Part shown: positions 23,036-34,728 of the stretch, piece by piece
Layout of the letters: every line of letters starts with the position of its first letter
Numbering within the stretch: position 1 is the first letter of the stretch
Source: Gonium pectorale
Taxonomy: Eukaryota; Chlorophyta; Chlorophyceae; Chlamydomonadales; Volvocaceae
DNA: 64,000 nucleotides
Direction of reading: 5' to 3'
Assembly: GCA_001584585.1 (NCBI GenBank)
Contig: LSYV01000014.1
Location: forward strand, 268,319-332,318
Program-made: the position numbers and the translations under genes
Notes under the pieces: generated by a model
Databases searched by the model: none
What the model was told of the DNA's origin: nothing
The model's input: the letters and a program-made list of their open reading frames with translations, nothing else

Positions 23036-24177
23036 TCACGGGCGGTCCGGTCGACCGCCGGAGGCGGCTCTCGGCGCCATGAGGGAGCGCCAGCCCCGTC
23101 GGAGGGCGTCCACGAATGAGACGCCGTGGAGCGCCTGGAGGTTCTTCACGAGCTCTGTCAGCTCCCGCACTACCATCAGGACCGGCACCAGCACCATCTG
23201 CGTGTCGGCCCGCTTGAGCACGCACAGGACGGCGATGAACAGCACCCAGACGATCAGCCGCTGAGCGGTCGGCCACAGCTGCGTTGGGCGGCGTTGGATG
23301 GGCGGGCATAGACAGGTACAAGCCGTCACGCGGGTGCGGTTTCGGTGCCTGCTGCGTGACATCCACCCCGCGGAAAAAAATTGTGTAGAAGCCGAAACAG
23401 GGAGGCTACCTCTACGGTCATACACACCCAAAGGTGTGACGTGTCCAGTAGGTGTGACGTTTCCGCGTCGACAGCAAACTGGTGGGAGTATGGAAGGTGG
23501 TGTTCGGCATGAACTGCGGTGCACTTATGCACAGCTGCGGCGGCGCAGGGTCCGGGCTACCGATGTACCGAAACAAGAAGGGAGAGCTCGAGCCACACTG
23601 TCGTGCCAGGCAGCGAATCCCGCCCCCCCCCCCTCACGTCACGCGTCCGGACCCGCGTCCCTGTTCCACTCCCCCCCCACTCACCTCGCGAACGTTGCGC
23701 GTGGCCTCGGCTTCCATGAGCCTCTTCACCAGTTCCTCCTTTGGCAGCTGCATCAGCTCGTCCTGGCACACCAGGGTGAGATCCATCAAGGGGTGCAGGT
23801 GGGTAACGAGTTGCGGCCCGCAGTATCGGCGACGCGTCATAAACTCATAATGTCTCAGCGCACAATGGCCCCGGCGCGAGCGTCCAAATGTGTCACACTT
23901 TCAGCGCATAGTGGCCGCGGAGGGCTGCGTCCGGGTTAATCGGGCCGGAGTCGCAGCAGCAGTTGGCAACCTGATAGCTAATGTCGTGGCCACTGTCGTC
24001 GGCCGGCAAGGGACCGCTGCTGCCCGAGGAGGCCGCCGAGGAGCAGGGCCGGGTGTGCCCCGCGGGCTGAAGGGCTGCGGGCCGCCGAGCTGCGCATACG
24101 CGGATGATCGGGATTGCGACGCTGCCTCCTGTGAGGCGCCCGGTGGGCGGCATGCGGCGCACCGTCTTCCCTAGCAT
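23036..24177 (-). CDS. Small predicted membrane protein with basic N-terminal leader, unknown function
   Basis: Three exons in phase 0 (24177-23971, 23762-23685, 23278-23036) give 175 aa. The first 50 residues are rich in Arg, Ala, Pro and Ser, like an organelle targeting leader (MLGKTVRRMPPTGR). Exon 2 is a charged amphipathic stretch, DELMQLPKEELVKRLMEAEA. Exon 3 has one hydrophobic membrane segment, RLIVWVLFIAVLCVL, followed by an Arg/Pro-rich C-terminus. Exon 2 ends at a consensus GTGAGT donor, but the exon 1 donor (CAG|GTTGCC) is weak. An upstream in-frame ATG at 24282 would add 35 residues. I recognise no family. A chloroplast or mitochondrial membrane protein is a guess from composition only. 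Confidence 0.55.
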
Positions 24178-26689
24178 CTTCGCGAGAGGGGTGAAGGAGG
24201 ATGAGACGGAGGAGGGTGCTGACTGTTGTGTAATGGTGCTTTGCGCATAAACGAGCACATGTAAGGAGCTGTAACATTGCATAGCACCGACTCTCTTGGA
24301 TTCCCCAAAACGGATCTGGGGAAGGACCTAGTACGGCCCCGTGGGTCGGGAACTAATGCGGCCCGCGGGCAGTCCGACCTGGTTGGGAGAAAGGCTACCG
24401 CTCGTCATCCCCTGACAGCAGGTCTGGCGGCGAAGCAGTACCATATCGCTACGGTTCATTGGCGACACACATGTTGGTGAAACCCCAAACCACGATTTCC
24501 TTTTACCCCCGGAGCACTGGTTTTCCTAAGGCTGCGCGCAGCTCGGCAGTCTGCATCTTGCCCTGCTACCGGACTGGCGATGGCCACAACAGCCACACCT
24601 GTCAGACGCGCCCAGTGTCTGCACGACACACCCTCAGCAACATGCGTCGCTACCCCAGTGCCCCTGGACCATATCCAAAGCCACTCACTGTGCCGTTACA
24701 CCCACCCCTCACACGCTGCCATGGGTACCCGGGGACCCTGCCCGGCTGGCATCCAGGCCGTGCAGGAGTTGGCAACAGCTGCAACAGGTGACTCTGGAGC
24801 CCGTTTTCCAAGCTGGAAGGTCAGGGCAACTTAGTTTCAGGACAGGGATCAAAATGACAGGAACGGCGCGCTGTGGCGACGAGTACGGCAGGGTGTGACA
24901 CATACGATTTTTACGCCGATCCCGTGCATGCCCGTGTGCAGTGCAGAGTGGTAGTATCCCACAATTTGTACACTGATACACTTAGTTTTCCAGAAAGATC
25001 ACCAGAGTCGTCGTCGCCTGACCCGGTGTTCCTCCTGCAGCAACGCATCGCCTCATGGGCGCGCCACGGGCAGCGGTCGGACTTGGGGCGTTGCGACTCC
25101 TTACAAACTGTATCTATGAGCAAAATGGCCGGGACCAGAGTGCCGGCCTTAGGTGGCCTTCACCTCTGTCAGCTGAGCAGCCCATACATGCGCCTTGGGC
25201 GGCACGGCGATATGTGGCCGCAACGGGCACTCAGCCCCAGCAAGCTCTGTTTTCAATTCCTGAGCTCGCAATGAGGCCAGCAGGCAACTGACCCACGGTT
25301 CAGGCCACCCTAGCCTGCAGCGCAGCTCGCCCAGCCGTCACGATTACCTTATGCAGCTTATGCCTTCCGCAAAACCCGGCCAAGCTCTACGTCAGAACGT
25401 TGGCTTCGAAGTTGCAGCGCATTCGGTCGACCAAATAGCTAGCGACGGCCAAAGCACCCTGCAAAGTACCCTGACGACACGCGGCGGACGCGTGGCCACG
25501 GTAGGACGAAAAGCAACGACGCAACGAACCTGTGGTTCGCGACAGCACCAGAGGCAAAGTCGCTGGACAGCACAGCGCGTAGCAGCGTTCCCAGCCGCCT
25601 CAGTTACCGAGCAAACCGAACGGGACTGACACCCGGGCGCACCTCCCGCGCCGGTTGACGGGCCCGCGTGTCAGCCGCAGGCAGAGCGACAACAGAGGAC
25701 TAGATGCCTGGGGCGGGACGGCTCCGCCACACCGTGAGCTACACGGCAGGTTCCACGGCGCTCGTGCATCGCACTGCCCGCTCCGCCAGACGCCCGGCGA
25801 CGCAACACGCCGCCCGACGACCTTGGCCAACAACCCGATCGTTCGCAGCCGACGTGACCAGCCCACACAGCCCGCACGCGCCGCCCCGGCAGCAAAGAGC
25901 AGGGACGCCCATCTCGTCAGAGCGCATTACCACACCGCCGCCGGCGACTTTCCAACGAAGGCAGTATGGTGACACAGTACTGGAAAGAAACGCACGTCGC
26001 AGCGCACGTCGCCACTCGCCAGTTCACTGCTCCTTGCCCCGTCCCCGTCCAACATCCGCAACGCGCCAATGACAAAGGCGCACCATACTCCTCCGAGCCA
26101 CCTTCCCTCCGAGCTACAGATGCCAACTCGGTGCCGCCTCTGGGCGGGGACATCCCGCACACGCAAGGCCCTGCGCCCTGGTGCAGGGCGGCCCGCCCCG
26201 ATCGGAATGCGAACGCAGACCAAGCGGTGCGGCAGCCGCTTGTCGCCGAGGGCGCACTGGCAGCGCATTGCCCGCTGCAGAGTCAATGAAAGAAAAGTGA
26301 AGCGAGCTGGATGCATACCCAGACACGCCTCTCCAGTCTCGGTGCCGGCATACCTTTCCTGCCTCGCTGCTGTCTGCTCCTGCCTACTCCAATCCCGCCC
26401 ACATCCCCAGCCAGCCGGCAAACACTCTCCCGACCGTTGCCCCCAGGGCCCACAGGTTTTTGCCCTCCCTTTTAACCTACGTTTGCCTGCGCTCCTTGGC
26501 GGAGCATGCGCGACACGCCGGCGCAAGAAGTCATGCACCTCCCCCTGCACCGTGGCGCAGTCCGGTTGTACTACGGTACGGTTAGGCATCCCAAGCGGCG
26601 TGCCCTTGCGGGGTCCCACAGACCCCGGCGGTGCGACCACTGCCGGATCCCACAGACCCCGGCGGCGCGCGCCACCAGCTTTCGGCTGC
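24178..26689. other. Intergenic region
   Basis: 2.5 kb without a gene I can support. A short direct repeat containing ATCCCACAGACCCCGGCG-like sequence occurs at 26613-26668. The 312-codon plus-strand frame at 26069-27007 runs antisense across the last exon of the next gene, has no domain and looks like a chance frame. Confidence 0.45.
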
Positions 26690-27840
26690 CTAGTGGCCCC
26701 TGCGCTGCGCGCTGGCGCCGACAGAGGACGCCTGCTCGAACTGCTCAGCGGAGGGCAGGCCGCGGTGCAGGATCACAATGTCGCCGCTCTTTCCGACTTC
26801 CGGGTCGTATCGGCCCACTTCCACCACGTCCCCCAGGTCGCCGTCCTCCCACATGAGCTCGAACGCCCCAGGGCAGCTGCGACACACCGCCAGCAGCACC
26901 GGCCGGAGAAAGTCCCAGATGGATCGGCGGGAGGTGACGCCGTACGTGAAGCCGCACTCGAGGTCGTACCTGGTGGTAGGGGCGGTTGGGATGGATGGGA
27001 TGGTTGAGGCGGTTGAGGCATGTGAGCGCTGGAGGGGTCTTGGGCAAGGCGGGTGTGTGCAGGGTCGCGCCGTGCAGGCTAGCACCTACCTCGCGCTCCG
27101 CTCGGTAGGGGGCTGGCCTCCAACACCGCAAACGCCCACGCGACGGGCACGACCATCGCGCCCATCGGTGTGTACGCACCAATCGCTTGGCCTGTATCCC
27201 AACGCCGCCAGAGCGTGCGCGGGACCTGTTTCCATGAACGTTTCCTGTTCTTCCCGAACCCGTACTCGCGCCACACAAAACAAGAGCGTAACCGCACCGC
27301 ACGCGTCCCGCGGCTCGCTCTCTTACTTTTGTGGGTCAGTGGGCAGCACCAGGTTCCAGTCCTGCCGCTGGGTGGCCTTGATCACCTGCGCGCGGGAGTT
27401 TGGGGCGTGGACTTGCTCAGAGTGGGGTTAGAAGCCGGGGTTTCTGGGAGAGCTGGAACCTGGGAAGTGCGGGAGCATGCCCTTCTGAAGAGCCCCGCCT
27501 CGACCCATGTCGCAGGGCCGATGACCCGCCACTGTCCTGCGTGCGCTCCCGCAGGGGGCAATGACAGCGGTAACCACGCCCGCCACGTCCTTTATGTTAC
27601 ATCAATCCGCCTATTAGCTTTCGGGTACTTGTACCCCGGGGCCCCCATCGCCCTTCATCTGCAGCTTTCGGTCCCCCGCGGTGCCGCGCTCACCATTGCG
27701 ACGCCCATGTCGTTCGGTCCGTACGACACGTACAGGTCTTGCGGCGGATGGAGCTTGCGCGTTTCGGTGATGGCCGCCAGGTACGGCGCCTGCTTGAACA
27801 GGTCCTTGTTGGCAAGCTCGAAGCGAAACTTTCCCGGCAT
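26690..27840 (-). CDS. Hypothetical protein, 161 aa
   Basis: Three exons (27840-27694, 27385-27327, 26969-26690) add up to 161 codons plus stop, with phases 0 and 2 matching across the introns. The donors are GTGAGC and GTAAGA. The N-terminus MPGKFRFELANKDLFKQAPY has no obvious targeting signal. The middle exon encodes KATQRQDWNLVLPTDPQK. The C-terminal exon has a Trp/Phe/Leu-rich helix (SIWDFLRPVLLAVCR) and an acidic patch (MWEDGDLGDVVEVGRYD), then a polar tail. I recognise no domain. It is probably a compact soluble protein. Exon structure and codon choice, with third positions dominated by G and C, support a real gene. Confidence 0.65.
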
Positions 27841-28636
27841 GGCCGCTCCGGTACGAGAAAGAAAGCTTGCTAGCTGCGACCAGGGGCGTCAAGCCGCGCG
27901 CAGCGCCGGACTAGACGGGGGGCCACGTGTCCTGGGTAAGTCATGAAAAGGGGCGCGAGGGGGGATAACTGTCCCCGGCAAGAATGTGAACTGCGCGAGG
28001 AGGAGCGCTGGAGCCACCGACACAGTCCCACCCTCTCGCACGAATGGGCGGGTGTTACACAAGCGTGTATGCGTGCATGCCGGACACCTGGCTCAAAATT
28101 TCAGGTACGAGCTTCTGCCGGTGATTGCTTGCGCGGGTTGTCCCGACTTACCGGTGCCTTAGCTAAGGTTTGGCACGGATGACAGGCTACTTCCGCTGGC
28201 CGCTTTCCCGCTTGCTACACGGAATTCGATGGTAGTTACAGTCACTAGGCAGTACTCTGCCTCTCTGACTGTCACCGGGCTCCGCCCAGCCACGGGTCGC
28301 ACGTTATGGAGAACAGGGACGCCTGCTCGGCGTCGTGATCGATGCAAATTCAATAATTGTTACACGTTTAGCTCTTAATCAGATGAGCTTATGAGATTGA
28401 AAGCGAGGGCACAGCACTGGCCTGCAAACGACCGGCACGGTAGGTCGCTATGAAGTGTTATTATAATAACGAGCGTGAATGGATCAAAGGTTGCTGCTGT
28501 ACGTAGTTCATGCGTTGCGATGGGCTTACCCGGCCCCCTTCGTAATGAATTACGGCGAGTGGCGGTACTACGCAACTGCCAGCAAACCCCTCACGCCCCC
28601 CATACCGGCGGCCACTGCCACCATCGACGCCCCCGT
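27841..28636. other. Intergenic region
   Basis: This lies between the start of the 161-aa gene and the stop of the histidine-phosphatase gene, both minus. It contains a relatively AT-rich stretch near 28340-28470. I see no gene or repeat. Confidence 0.45.
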
Positions 28637-29659
28637 TCATTGGGTTGTCAACCCATTCAAGGCGAGGTTTGCGTGTAGCGGCCGCAGCTCGGCGGTGTTA
28701 AATGCGAAGCGCCGGTGGTGCCGCGTGTCCTGGCCCAGCATGGTGGACTGCAGGATGGAGAGCGTGTCACCGTGGCTAACCAGCAGTATGACTGCGCCCT
28801 TATGCTCCGCCTCCAGCCTCTGAAGCATTAATGTTGGGCGGGGAGGGCACAGGGGCGGGGAAGGCCGGGCATGATCGGCATGCCTGGGTGGCACTTGCGG
28901 GTACGCCAGCGGGGTTATGCAAAACGGAGTTACACAACCTGCAAGCAGTTCGTCGATAGCTATTTTCAGCCGTCACGCAGCCCCCCTGGATTCTGATGGG
29001 CCCTGTCATGCGGCGTTGTGTCACTTGTGTATTTGCACCCCGGCGCCGCCGAATTATCGAAGAGCGAATCCACCTGGAAGAGCAGCCGCAATCTCGCTGA
29101 CACCTCGTCCACGCTTTCCCCGTTCCCGCCAGGTCGGTGCGACGAGGTCTGCGCGTCATGCTCCCAGATCTTGCCGTACGCGGCGCCGTACGGCTGCAGC
29201 TCCAGCTCCTCCCCAAAGAAGCGCTCCCGCAGCTCCGGCGCGATCTACGGAGCCACGCACCCGTCGGGGAGACCAGGAAGGTTGGTCATTATCAGCAAGT
29301 CAGCTCCTCCTGACCGGGCGGACAGGACATGCTGCGATGTCAGCCCATGATGCCACGTCCGCACGTCCTTCTGCAAGGTCGACTCCTTGGCGGAACGTAC
29401 CCGACAGCTGTGTGACATCCCCACCGCCGTGCCGTGCGCCGCGCACAACAGCCGCAACAGCCGCTACCACGGCCGTAGCCCACGCCTTACACGGCCGCAC
29501 CGCAGCCGCCGCACCTGCACGGGGTTGCTCTCCTGCGAGATCCCCGCAGCCTCGGCAGCCAGCGCCGCGGTCCGCATGGTCCGCGAGAAGGGCGAGCTGA
29601 CGACCAGCACGCGCCTGCCATGCAGGTGCGGCGCACCCAGCGCCTCCGCAAACTGCCGC
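28637..29659 (-). CDS. Histidine phosphatase (phosphoglycerate mutase-like) family protein, N-terminus not located
   Basis: Three exons are clear: 29659-29515, 29244-29074 and 28819-28637, phase 0 between them. They carry VLVVSSPFSRTMRTAALAAE (the second conserved block), ELRERFFGEELE, the GGNGESVDEVSARL block, and VILLVSHGDTLSILQ, which holds the second catalytic histidine. The protein ends at LNGLTTQ. These are diagnostic of the histidine phosphatase superfamily, whose members act on small phosphorylated metabolites or phosphoproteins. The N-terminal RHG motif with the phospho-accepting histidine should lie upstream in phase 2. I could not find it between 29660 and 30690, so an exon is missed, diverged or lost. 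The substrate cannot be predicted. Confidence 0.8.
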
Positions 29660-30691
29660 CTGCACCAGTCGGCGCGTGCGGGCGTGCGGGGTGGCCAGCG
29701 GGGTGACCCAGCTCAGTGGGCCATACGGTACTGTACGGCACTGTAGGGCACTACGTGATCCACAGTTGGGGCGTCGGACTGCGGGCTTAGCGCCTGTTAA
29801 TGGCAGCACACACGCCGTGGCTTACGATCGAGAAGCGGTCCGCTTGCAGCCACAGAGTGCGGGTTCACGCAGGGGTGCGCCCGCCTCGAGGACGCCTCTC
29901 GGGTTGGTGGCACGACGCTTGGGGCAGGCGCGTGAGTGCGTACAGGCGGTGCGGGCGGCCGATGTGCCCCAGGTAGTAACTCCCCGGGGCGCAAAGCACG
30001 GGTTTGCCGTGTGGTATGTAGAAGGCTGACAAAAGGCAACGGCCCGACGCTCAACCGCCCGATGAGCGTGAGAACTATCCCTTTCTGCAGGGTTTGATGG
30101 CCTAGGCATATACATGGCCACGTGCCACGGTCCTCCTTGACACCCACCCCGCAGCCCTTGCTTGCTCTTCCCCCGCGGGTGCTAACGTCCAGGTCTCCTT
30201 CGTGCCATTCTCCTGCGACGGCCACAGCCCGGGTACTTAAAGCTGCACTCAGCGGACGTGCCCGGTCGCGCCACCCACCGGTTTGCTGACAATGATTTCG
30301 GCTTCGTTTGCAAGGCTTCTCCCATGTCTAAGCAGCCTAGGGGGGGGAACCACGGGGTCGGAGGTTGCAAGCAAGCTAACGGTCCAAGTCGCCACGCACC
30401 AGTACTCGTTGTTCATTGTCACACTCGCTTAGTGCGGTGGCCGCAACGCCGATGCAAGGGTCGGTGGTGTCTGTGCGTCGTCGATTAGTGTTCAATTCGG
30501 GTGCGATGTGTGTTTCATGCGGAGACAGCAATCTGGGTCTTCTTAGGAGTGAAATTGCACCCAATGCGCCTCCGTCGCTTGCTCTACACAGTCCGGCGGT
30601 TGGTCGTTGGTCTCCCGCTTGCATCAACAAGGTATCGTTGGGATTCACTGTCTCATGTCACCAGTGGAACTAGTGGCAGGATAAGAAAGCC
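29660..30691. other. Upstream region between divergent genes
   Basis: This should hold the missing 5' exon(s) of the histidine-phosphatase gene and the promoter of the PsbP-domain gene. I searched it for an RHG motif on the minus strand without success. No other gene is supported. Confidence 0.4.
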
Positions 30692-33600
30692 ATGGCGCTT
30701 CAAAGCCTCTTCCGTCGGCAATGCAGCCGGCCAGTGTTCGGTTCCAAGCCCGCAGTGCGCTCAGGTTCGTGCTGACAGACACCAGAGAATCACACGCTTC
30801 CAGAGACTCAAACTTTCATCTAATTTCCTACCACAGCATCGGCAGTCGTCGCCCGGAGCCATCACGGTCGCCGCGAGCTTTTACAGCTGGGCATAGCGCT
30901 GCCCTTCCTGGCTTCAAGGTAAGCCGCACAGGAGGCACGCGCGTGCAAGGCCCGCGAATACCTGGCATCCTCGGGTTCGTGTGGGCATGGGGTCGCGGGA
31001 TTCTGCTCCGCACTCCAAACGAATGATCCTTCCATCCATATGTGTATCCGTGCGGTATAGGCCTGCATTCGCAGACGTCGCGGAGGCGCCAGAGGCGCCA
31101 GCTGTGGAGGCGCCAGCTGCCGCTGCTGCTCCCGCTGCGGTGGCGCCTGCGCCAGCTTCGCCGGTTGCAGGGAAGGGGCCCGAGCCGTTCCTCGAAGTGG
31201 AGTTCCAGCTCGTGCCTCCGTCGTCTTTCAACTTCGTAGACACCCAGCCGTTGTACGACCCTAACCGTGAGTTCCGGCGCCGCATGCAGTAGTCAGGGGG
31301 TAAAGAGCGGTTTGGCAGAGAGAAGTAGGTCATAGTGCATTAATCTTTGGGTTGCCGGTCGGCTGCATTCATAACCAAGCTGCTCCCGCGGCCCCATGGG
31401 TCGTGCAGTGTTTCCCTGGCCCTGGTGCGCGTACCATGGGGTTCCTTGCCAACGCGAGTCCGCACGGGTAGGCGGGCGACATTATTGCTCTACCCGACCG
31501 GCCCTCGTTGCGCGCCTGGCGCTAGGGGCTGAATCTCGCCCAGGCCATCTCCCCAAGAGCTATCACTGATGCTGGCCAGTGGTCAGGGGGATGGGAAGAG
31601 GCGTGGTGAGGGGCTGAACTTGCTGGGCCGCACGCCGGCTGGCTGAAACTTGGGCCTCAGAGCCCCCTCCTGTCGGATCTCTGTATGGAGCTTTGCCGCC
31701 ATCTGCGGCGGCCAGTCTCCGCGTCACGGCATGCATGAGTATCATGGCAAACGAGCATGGCATGTGTAAGCAATGACGCCTTGCCGGCAGTCCGGGTACG
31801 GAGCGGCCAGTGACTCACTAGGTGGGGGTCCGGACTGACCCCAACGCAGTCTGGGTTGGCTATGCCCCTGAGCTGTGACAGGGGCCGAGCGCCGGTTCGC
31901 GCATGCCGAAGGCTGATGCATACCTGACCGCTACACCCTTGCTGCCATCTCCCTCCCCCCTGTATCCACGGGGACGCTGGGGACGCGGGTTGTTTTTACT
32001 CAGCCTTCGACGGCTCGGATGACATGCGCCTCGTGCTCCCTATTAGGAACGCCTCCCAATCATTGGACCCCCTGTGTGCCCCCCAGGCCGCGGCCCAGCT
32101 CCGGAGCCCAGCCCCGTGAAGGCGCGCTTCGACTCGCAGGACGGCTCCACGGTGCTGTCGGTGGTGGTGCGCAACGCCCAGTCCGNNNNNNNNNNNNNNN
32201 NNNNNNNNNNNNNNNNNNNNNNNNNNNNNNNNNNNNNNNNNNNNNNNNNNNNNNNNNNNNNNNNNNNNNNNNNNNNNNNNNNNNNNNNNNNNNNNNNNNN
32301 NNNNNNNNNNNNNNNNNNNNNNNNNNNNNNNNNNNNNNNNNNNNNNNNNNNNNNNNNNNNNNNNNNNNNNNNNNNNNNNNNNNNNNNNNNNNNNNNNNNN
32401 NNNNNNNNNNNNNNNNNNNNNNNNNNNNNNNNNNNNNNNNNNNNNNNNNNNNNNNNNNNNNNNNNNNNNNNNNNNNNNNNNNNNNNNNNNNNNNNNNNNN
32501 NNNNNNNNNNNNNNNNNNNNNNNNNNNNNNNNNNNNNNNNNNNNNNNNNNNNNNNNNNNNNNNNNNNNNNNNNNNNNNNNNNNNNNNNNNNNNNNNNNNN
32601 NNNNNNNNNNNNNNNNNNNNNNNNNNNNNNNNNNNNNNNNNNNNNNNNNNNNNNNNNNNNNNNNNNNNNNNNNNNNNNNNNNNNNNNNNNNNNNNNNNNN
32701 NNNNNNNNNNNNNNNNNNNNNNNNNNNNNNNNNNNNNNNNNNNNNNNNNNNNNNNNNNNNNNNNNNNNNNNNNNNNNNNNNNNNNNNNNNNNNNNNNNNN
32801 NNNNNNNNNNNNNNNNNNNNNNNNNNNNNNNNNNNNNNNNNNNNNNNNNNNNNNNNNNNNNNNNNNNNNNNNNNNNNNNNNNNNNNNNNNNNNNNNNNNN
32901 NNNNNNNNNNNNNNNNNNNNNNNNNNNNNNNNNNNNNNNNNNNNNNNNNNNNNNNNNNNNNNNNNNNNNNNNNNNNNNNNNNNNNNNNNNNNNNNNNNNN
33001 NNNNNNNNNNNNNNNNNNNNNNNNNNNNNNNNNNNNNNNNNNNNNNNNNNNNNNNNNNCGGGGCGCGGCGAGGCGGGGCGGGGCGGGGCGCAGTGCGGCG
33101 GGGGCGGGGCGAGCCCCCGTTGACGTGTGGGGCGTCGCCTGCTCCCTGAAGCAGTGCGGGCATGTGCTGAAGTTGCGGTCAGGTGACGTCATCCACACTC
33201 GAGGACGGGTGCAAGAACGCACCAGGGTGCCGTACTGTCGGGGCTACGCGCTACGATGCCTTGCTGAATGCCCCCCTGGCTGGCCGGCGCGTGCGTCGGC
33301 GGTGCGGTCGTACCGCGTACGTAGTCTTACCTCTTGCCAGTGTGCGGCCGCATGCGCACACAGCGGTGCTACCGGGAAGTCGGCGGCGAGCGGACACCGG
33401 CACGTTCGACGCACGCAACTCCTTTGAACGTCCGGCACGTGACCCCAATCCCCAAATTGCCAGGTGACCGACATCAGCGTATTTGGCGGGCTGGAGGAGA
33501 CCGCTAAGCTGCTCCTGCCGCGGGGCTCCAAGGTGCTGGCGGCGAGCGAGCTGCAGGTGGGCTGGGCTGGGGCCTGGGACAAAGGAGGGGGCCAAAGGGG

Positions 33601-34728
33601 CTGGGCAAGGGGGCGGGGTGTGCCGCAGTAGGCGGTAGGACCGAAGAGCTTGCTGTCCTCCGTCCTAAGCGTCTCCCAGCTGGGGGAAAGGGGGTTGGAC
33701 CGGCACCTTGTGAGAGGACGACTTGGGACATCCCGCATCATTAGCGGAGCGAGCTAGCGCGGCGTGCGCCAGGTTTACGGAGCCGAGCCGAGCTGTGTGT
33801 GTGTGTGCCCCTCATGACACCCAAGCGGACGGGGAAACGTGAGGTGCAGGACGCAGAATAGTCAGCGGACACTGAGACCCGGCCCGCGCGGCCAAAGACC
33901 ACCGGCATACAGCGGAGGTGTCCGCCCTCCGCCTGGGCGGAGGGCGGGCTCGCCGGGCTCCGGGGGTCCAGCATCCCGGCTTTGTGTCATACATGCCCCG
34001 GTATCGTTGTGCCCCGGTTTCGCAGGTGGTCCTCCCGCCCAAGCAGACGGCGCTTGGCCCCGTAGAGCTGCCCCCCAAACGGTACTACCGGTGAGGAGGC
34101 GCTGCGAGCGGGGCAGGCACTTCGTCTTGCCTTGTAGTACCACCTTGCATTGACAGCGCACGCAGAGGCCCCTTCCTTGCATCTTTCGGCAGCGGGGGCT
34201 GGGCTCCAGGGCCGCGATCTTCGCTGCGCCCCGGCAAGCACTTACGGCAGCGGAGCGAGGCAGCGGCGGCGCTTCCGCTTCAAGGAGCGGCCGGCCGGCA
34301 CCACGGCGCTGCCGAGCCGCGCTGCGTGTGTTACGTCATTTGAATGTGCGTGCTTGTGGACAGGCTGCAAACAGACGAGCGAGGCGAGGCAAACAGTCGA
34401 GCAGTCTGGCCGCGCTGCGTGTGTGCATGTACGAGGCGAAAGACCCCAGCGCGCGCTGACCCGCCCCTTCCGGTCCGGTCCGGTCTTGAAAGAGCGCCCG
34501 GCGCGCATGCTGCCTCCCCTGTTTGTATATCCCTCCCGACACGCTGACGGCAGGTACGAGTTCACGACCAACAATGGCCTGCATGTGGTCATGACGGTCG
34601 CGGCGCAGAAGGGCAAGGTGTACGTTTGCGGCGGGTCAACGGCCGCGGGCCTCTGGGAGCAGTACGGGGCGGCGCTCCGGGCGGCGACCGAGTCCTTCCG
34701 ACTGCGCAGCGAGGGAATGTTGCTCTGA
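30692..34728 (+). CDS. PsbP-domain protein of the thylakoid lumen (interrupted by assembly gap)
   Basis: Visible exons are 30692-30764, 30837-30918, 31061-31266, 32087 into the gap, 33464-33556, 34026-34090 and 34554-34728; phases agree at every visible junction. The N-terminus MALQSLFRRQ is a stroma-targeting leader. It is followed by a twin-arginine lumen signal: RR, hydrophobic LLQLGIALPFLA, then an AFA cleavage site. A linker rich in Ala, Pro and Glu leads to the PsbP fold: FDSQDGSTVLSVVVRNAQ, then after the gap TDISVFGGLEETAKLLLP, then FTTNNGLHVVMTVAAQKGKV and an ATESFRLR end. PsbP-like proteins assist photosystem II or NDH assembly and maintenance. Which paralog this is cannot be told. 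At least one exon probably lies within the N run. The protein ends EGMLL. A plus-strand TGTAA near 35137 may be its poly(A) signal. Confidence 0.88.
32186..33058. other. Assembly gap (873 N)
   Basis: A run of N interrupts the PsbP-domain gene just after the exon encoding VVVRNAQS. G/C-rich sequence resumes with a short GGGGCGGGGC repeat, which probably caused the gap. Its true length is unknown. Confidence 0.99.

Noticed and set aside
26069..27007. 312-codon open frame on the plus strand
   Set aside because: It has no domain, is rich in Arg/Pro/Ala as expected of chance frames in GC-rich DNA, and runs antisense through the last exon of the 161-aa gene.
31996..33222. Long open frames in several reading frames
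   Set aside because: They consist mostly of translated N bases in the assembly gap; only the flanking PsbP exon sequence is real.
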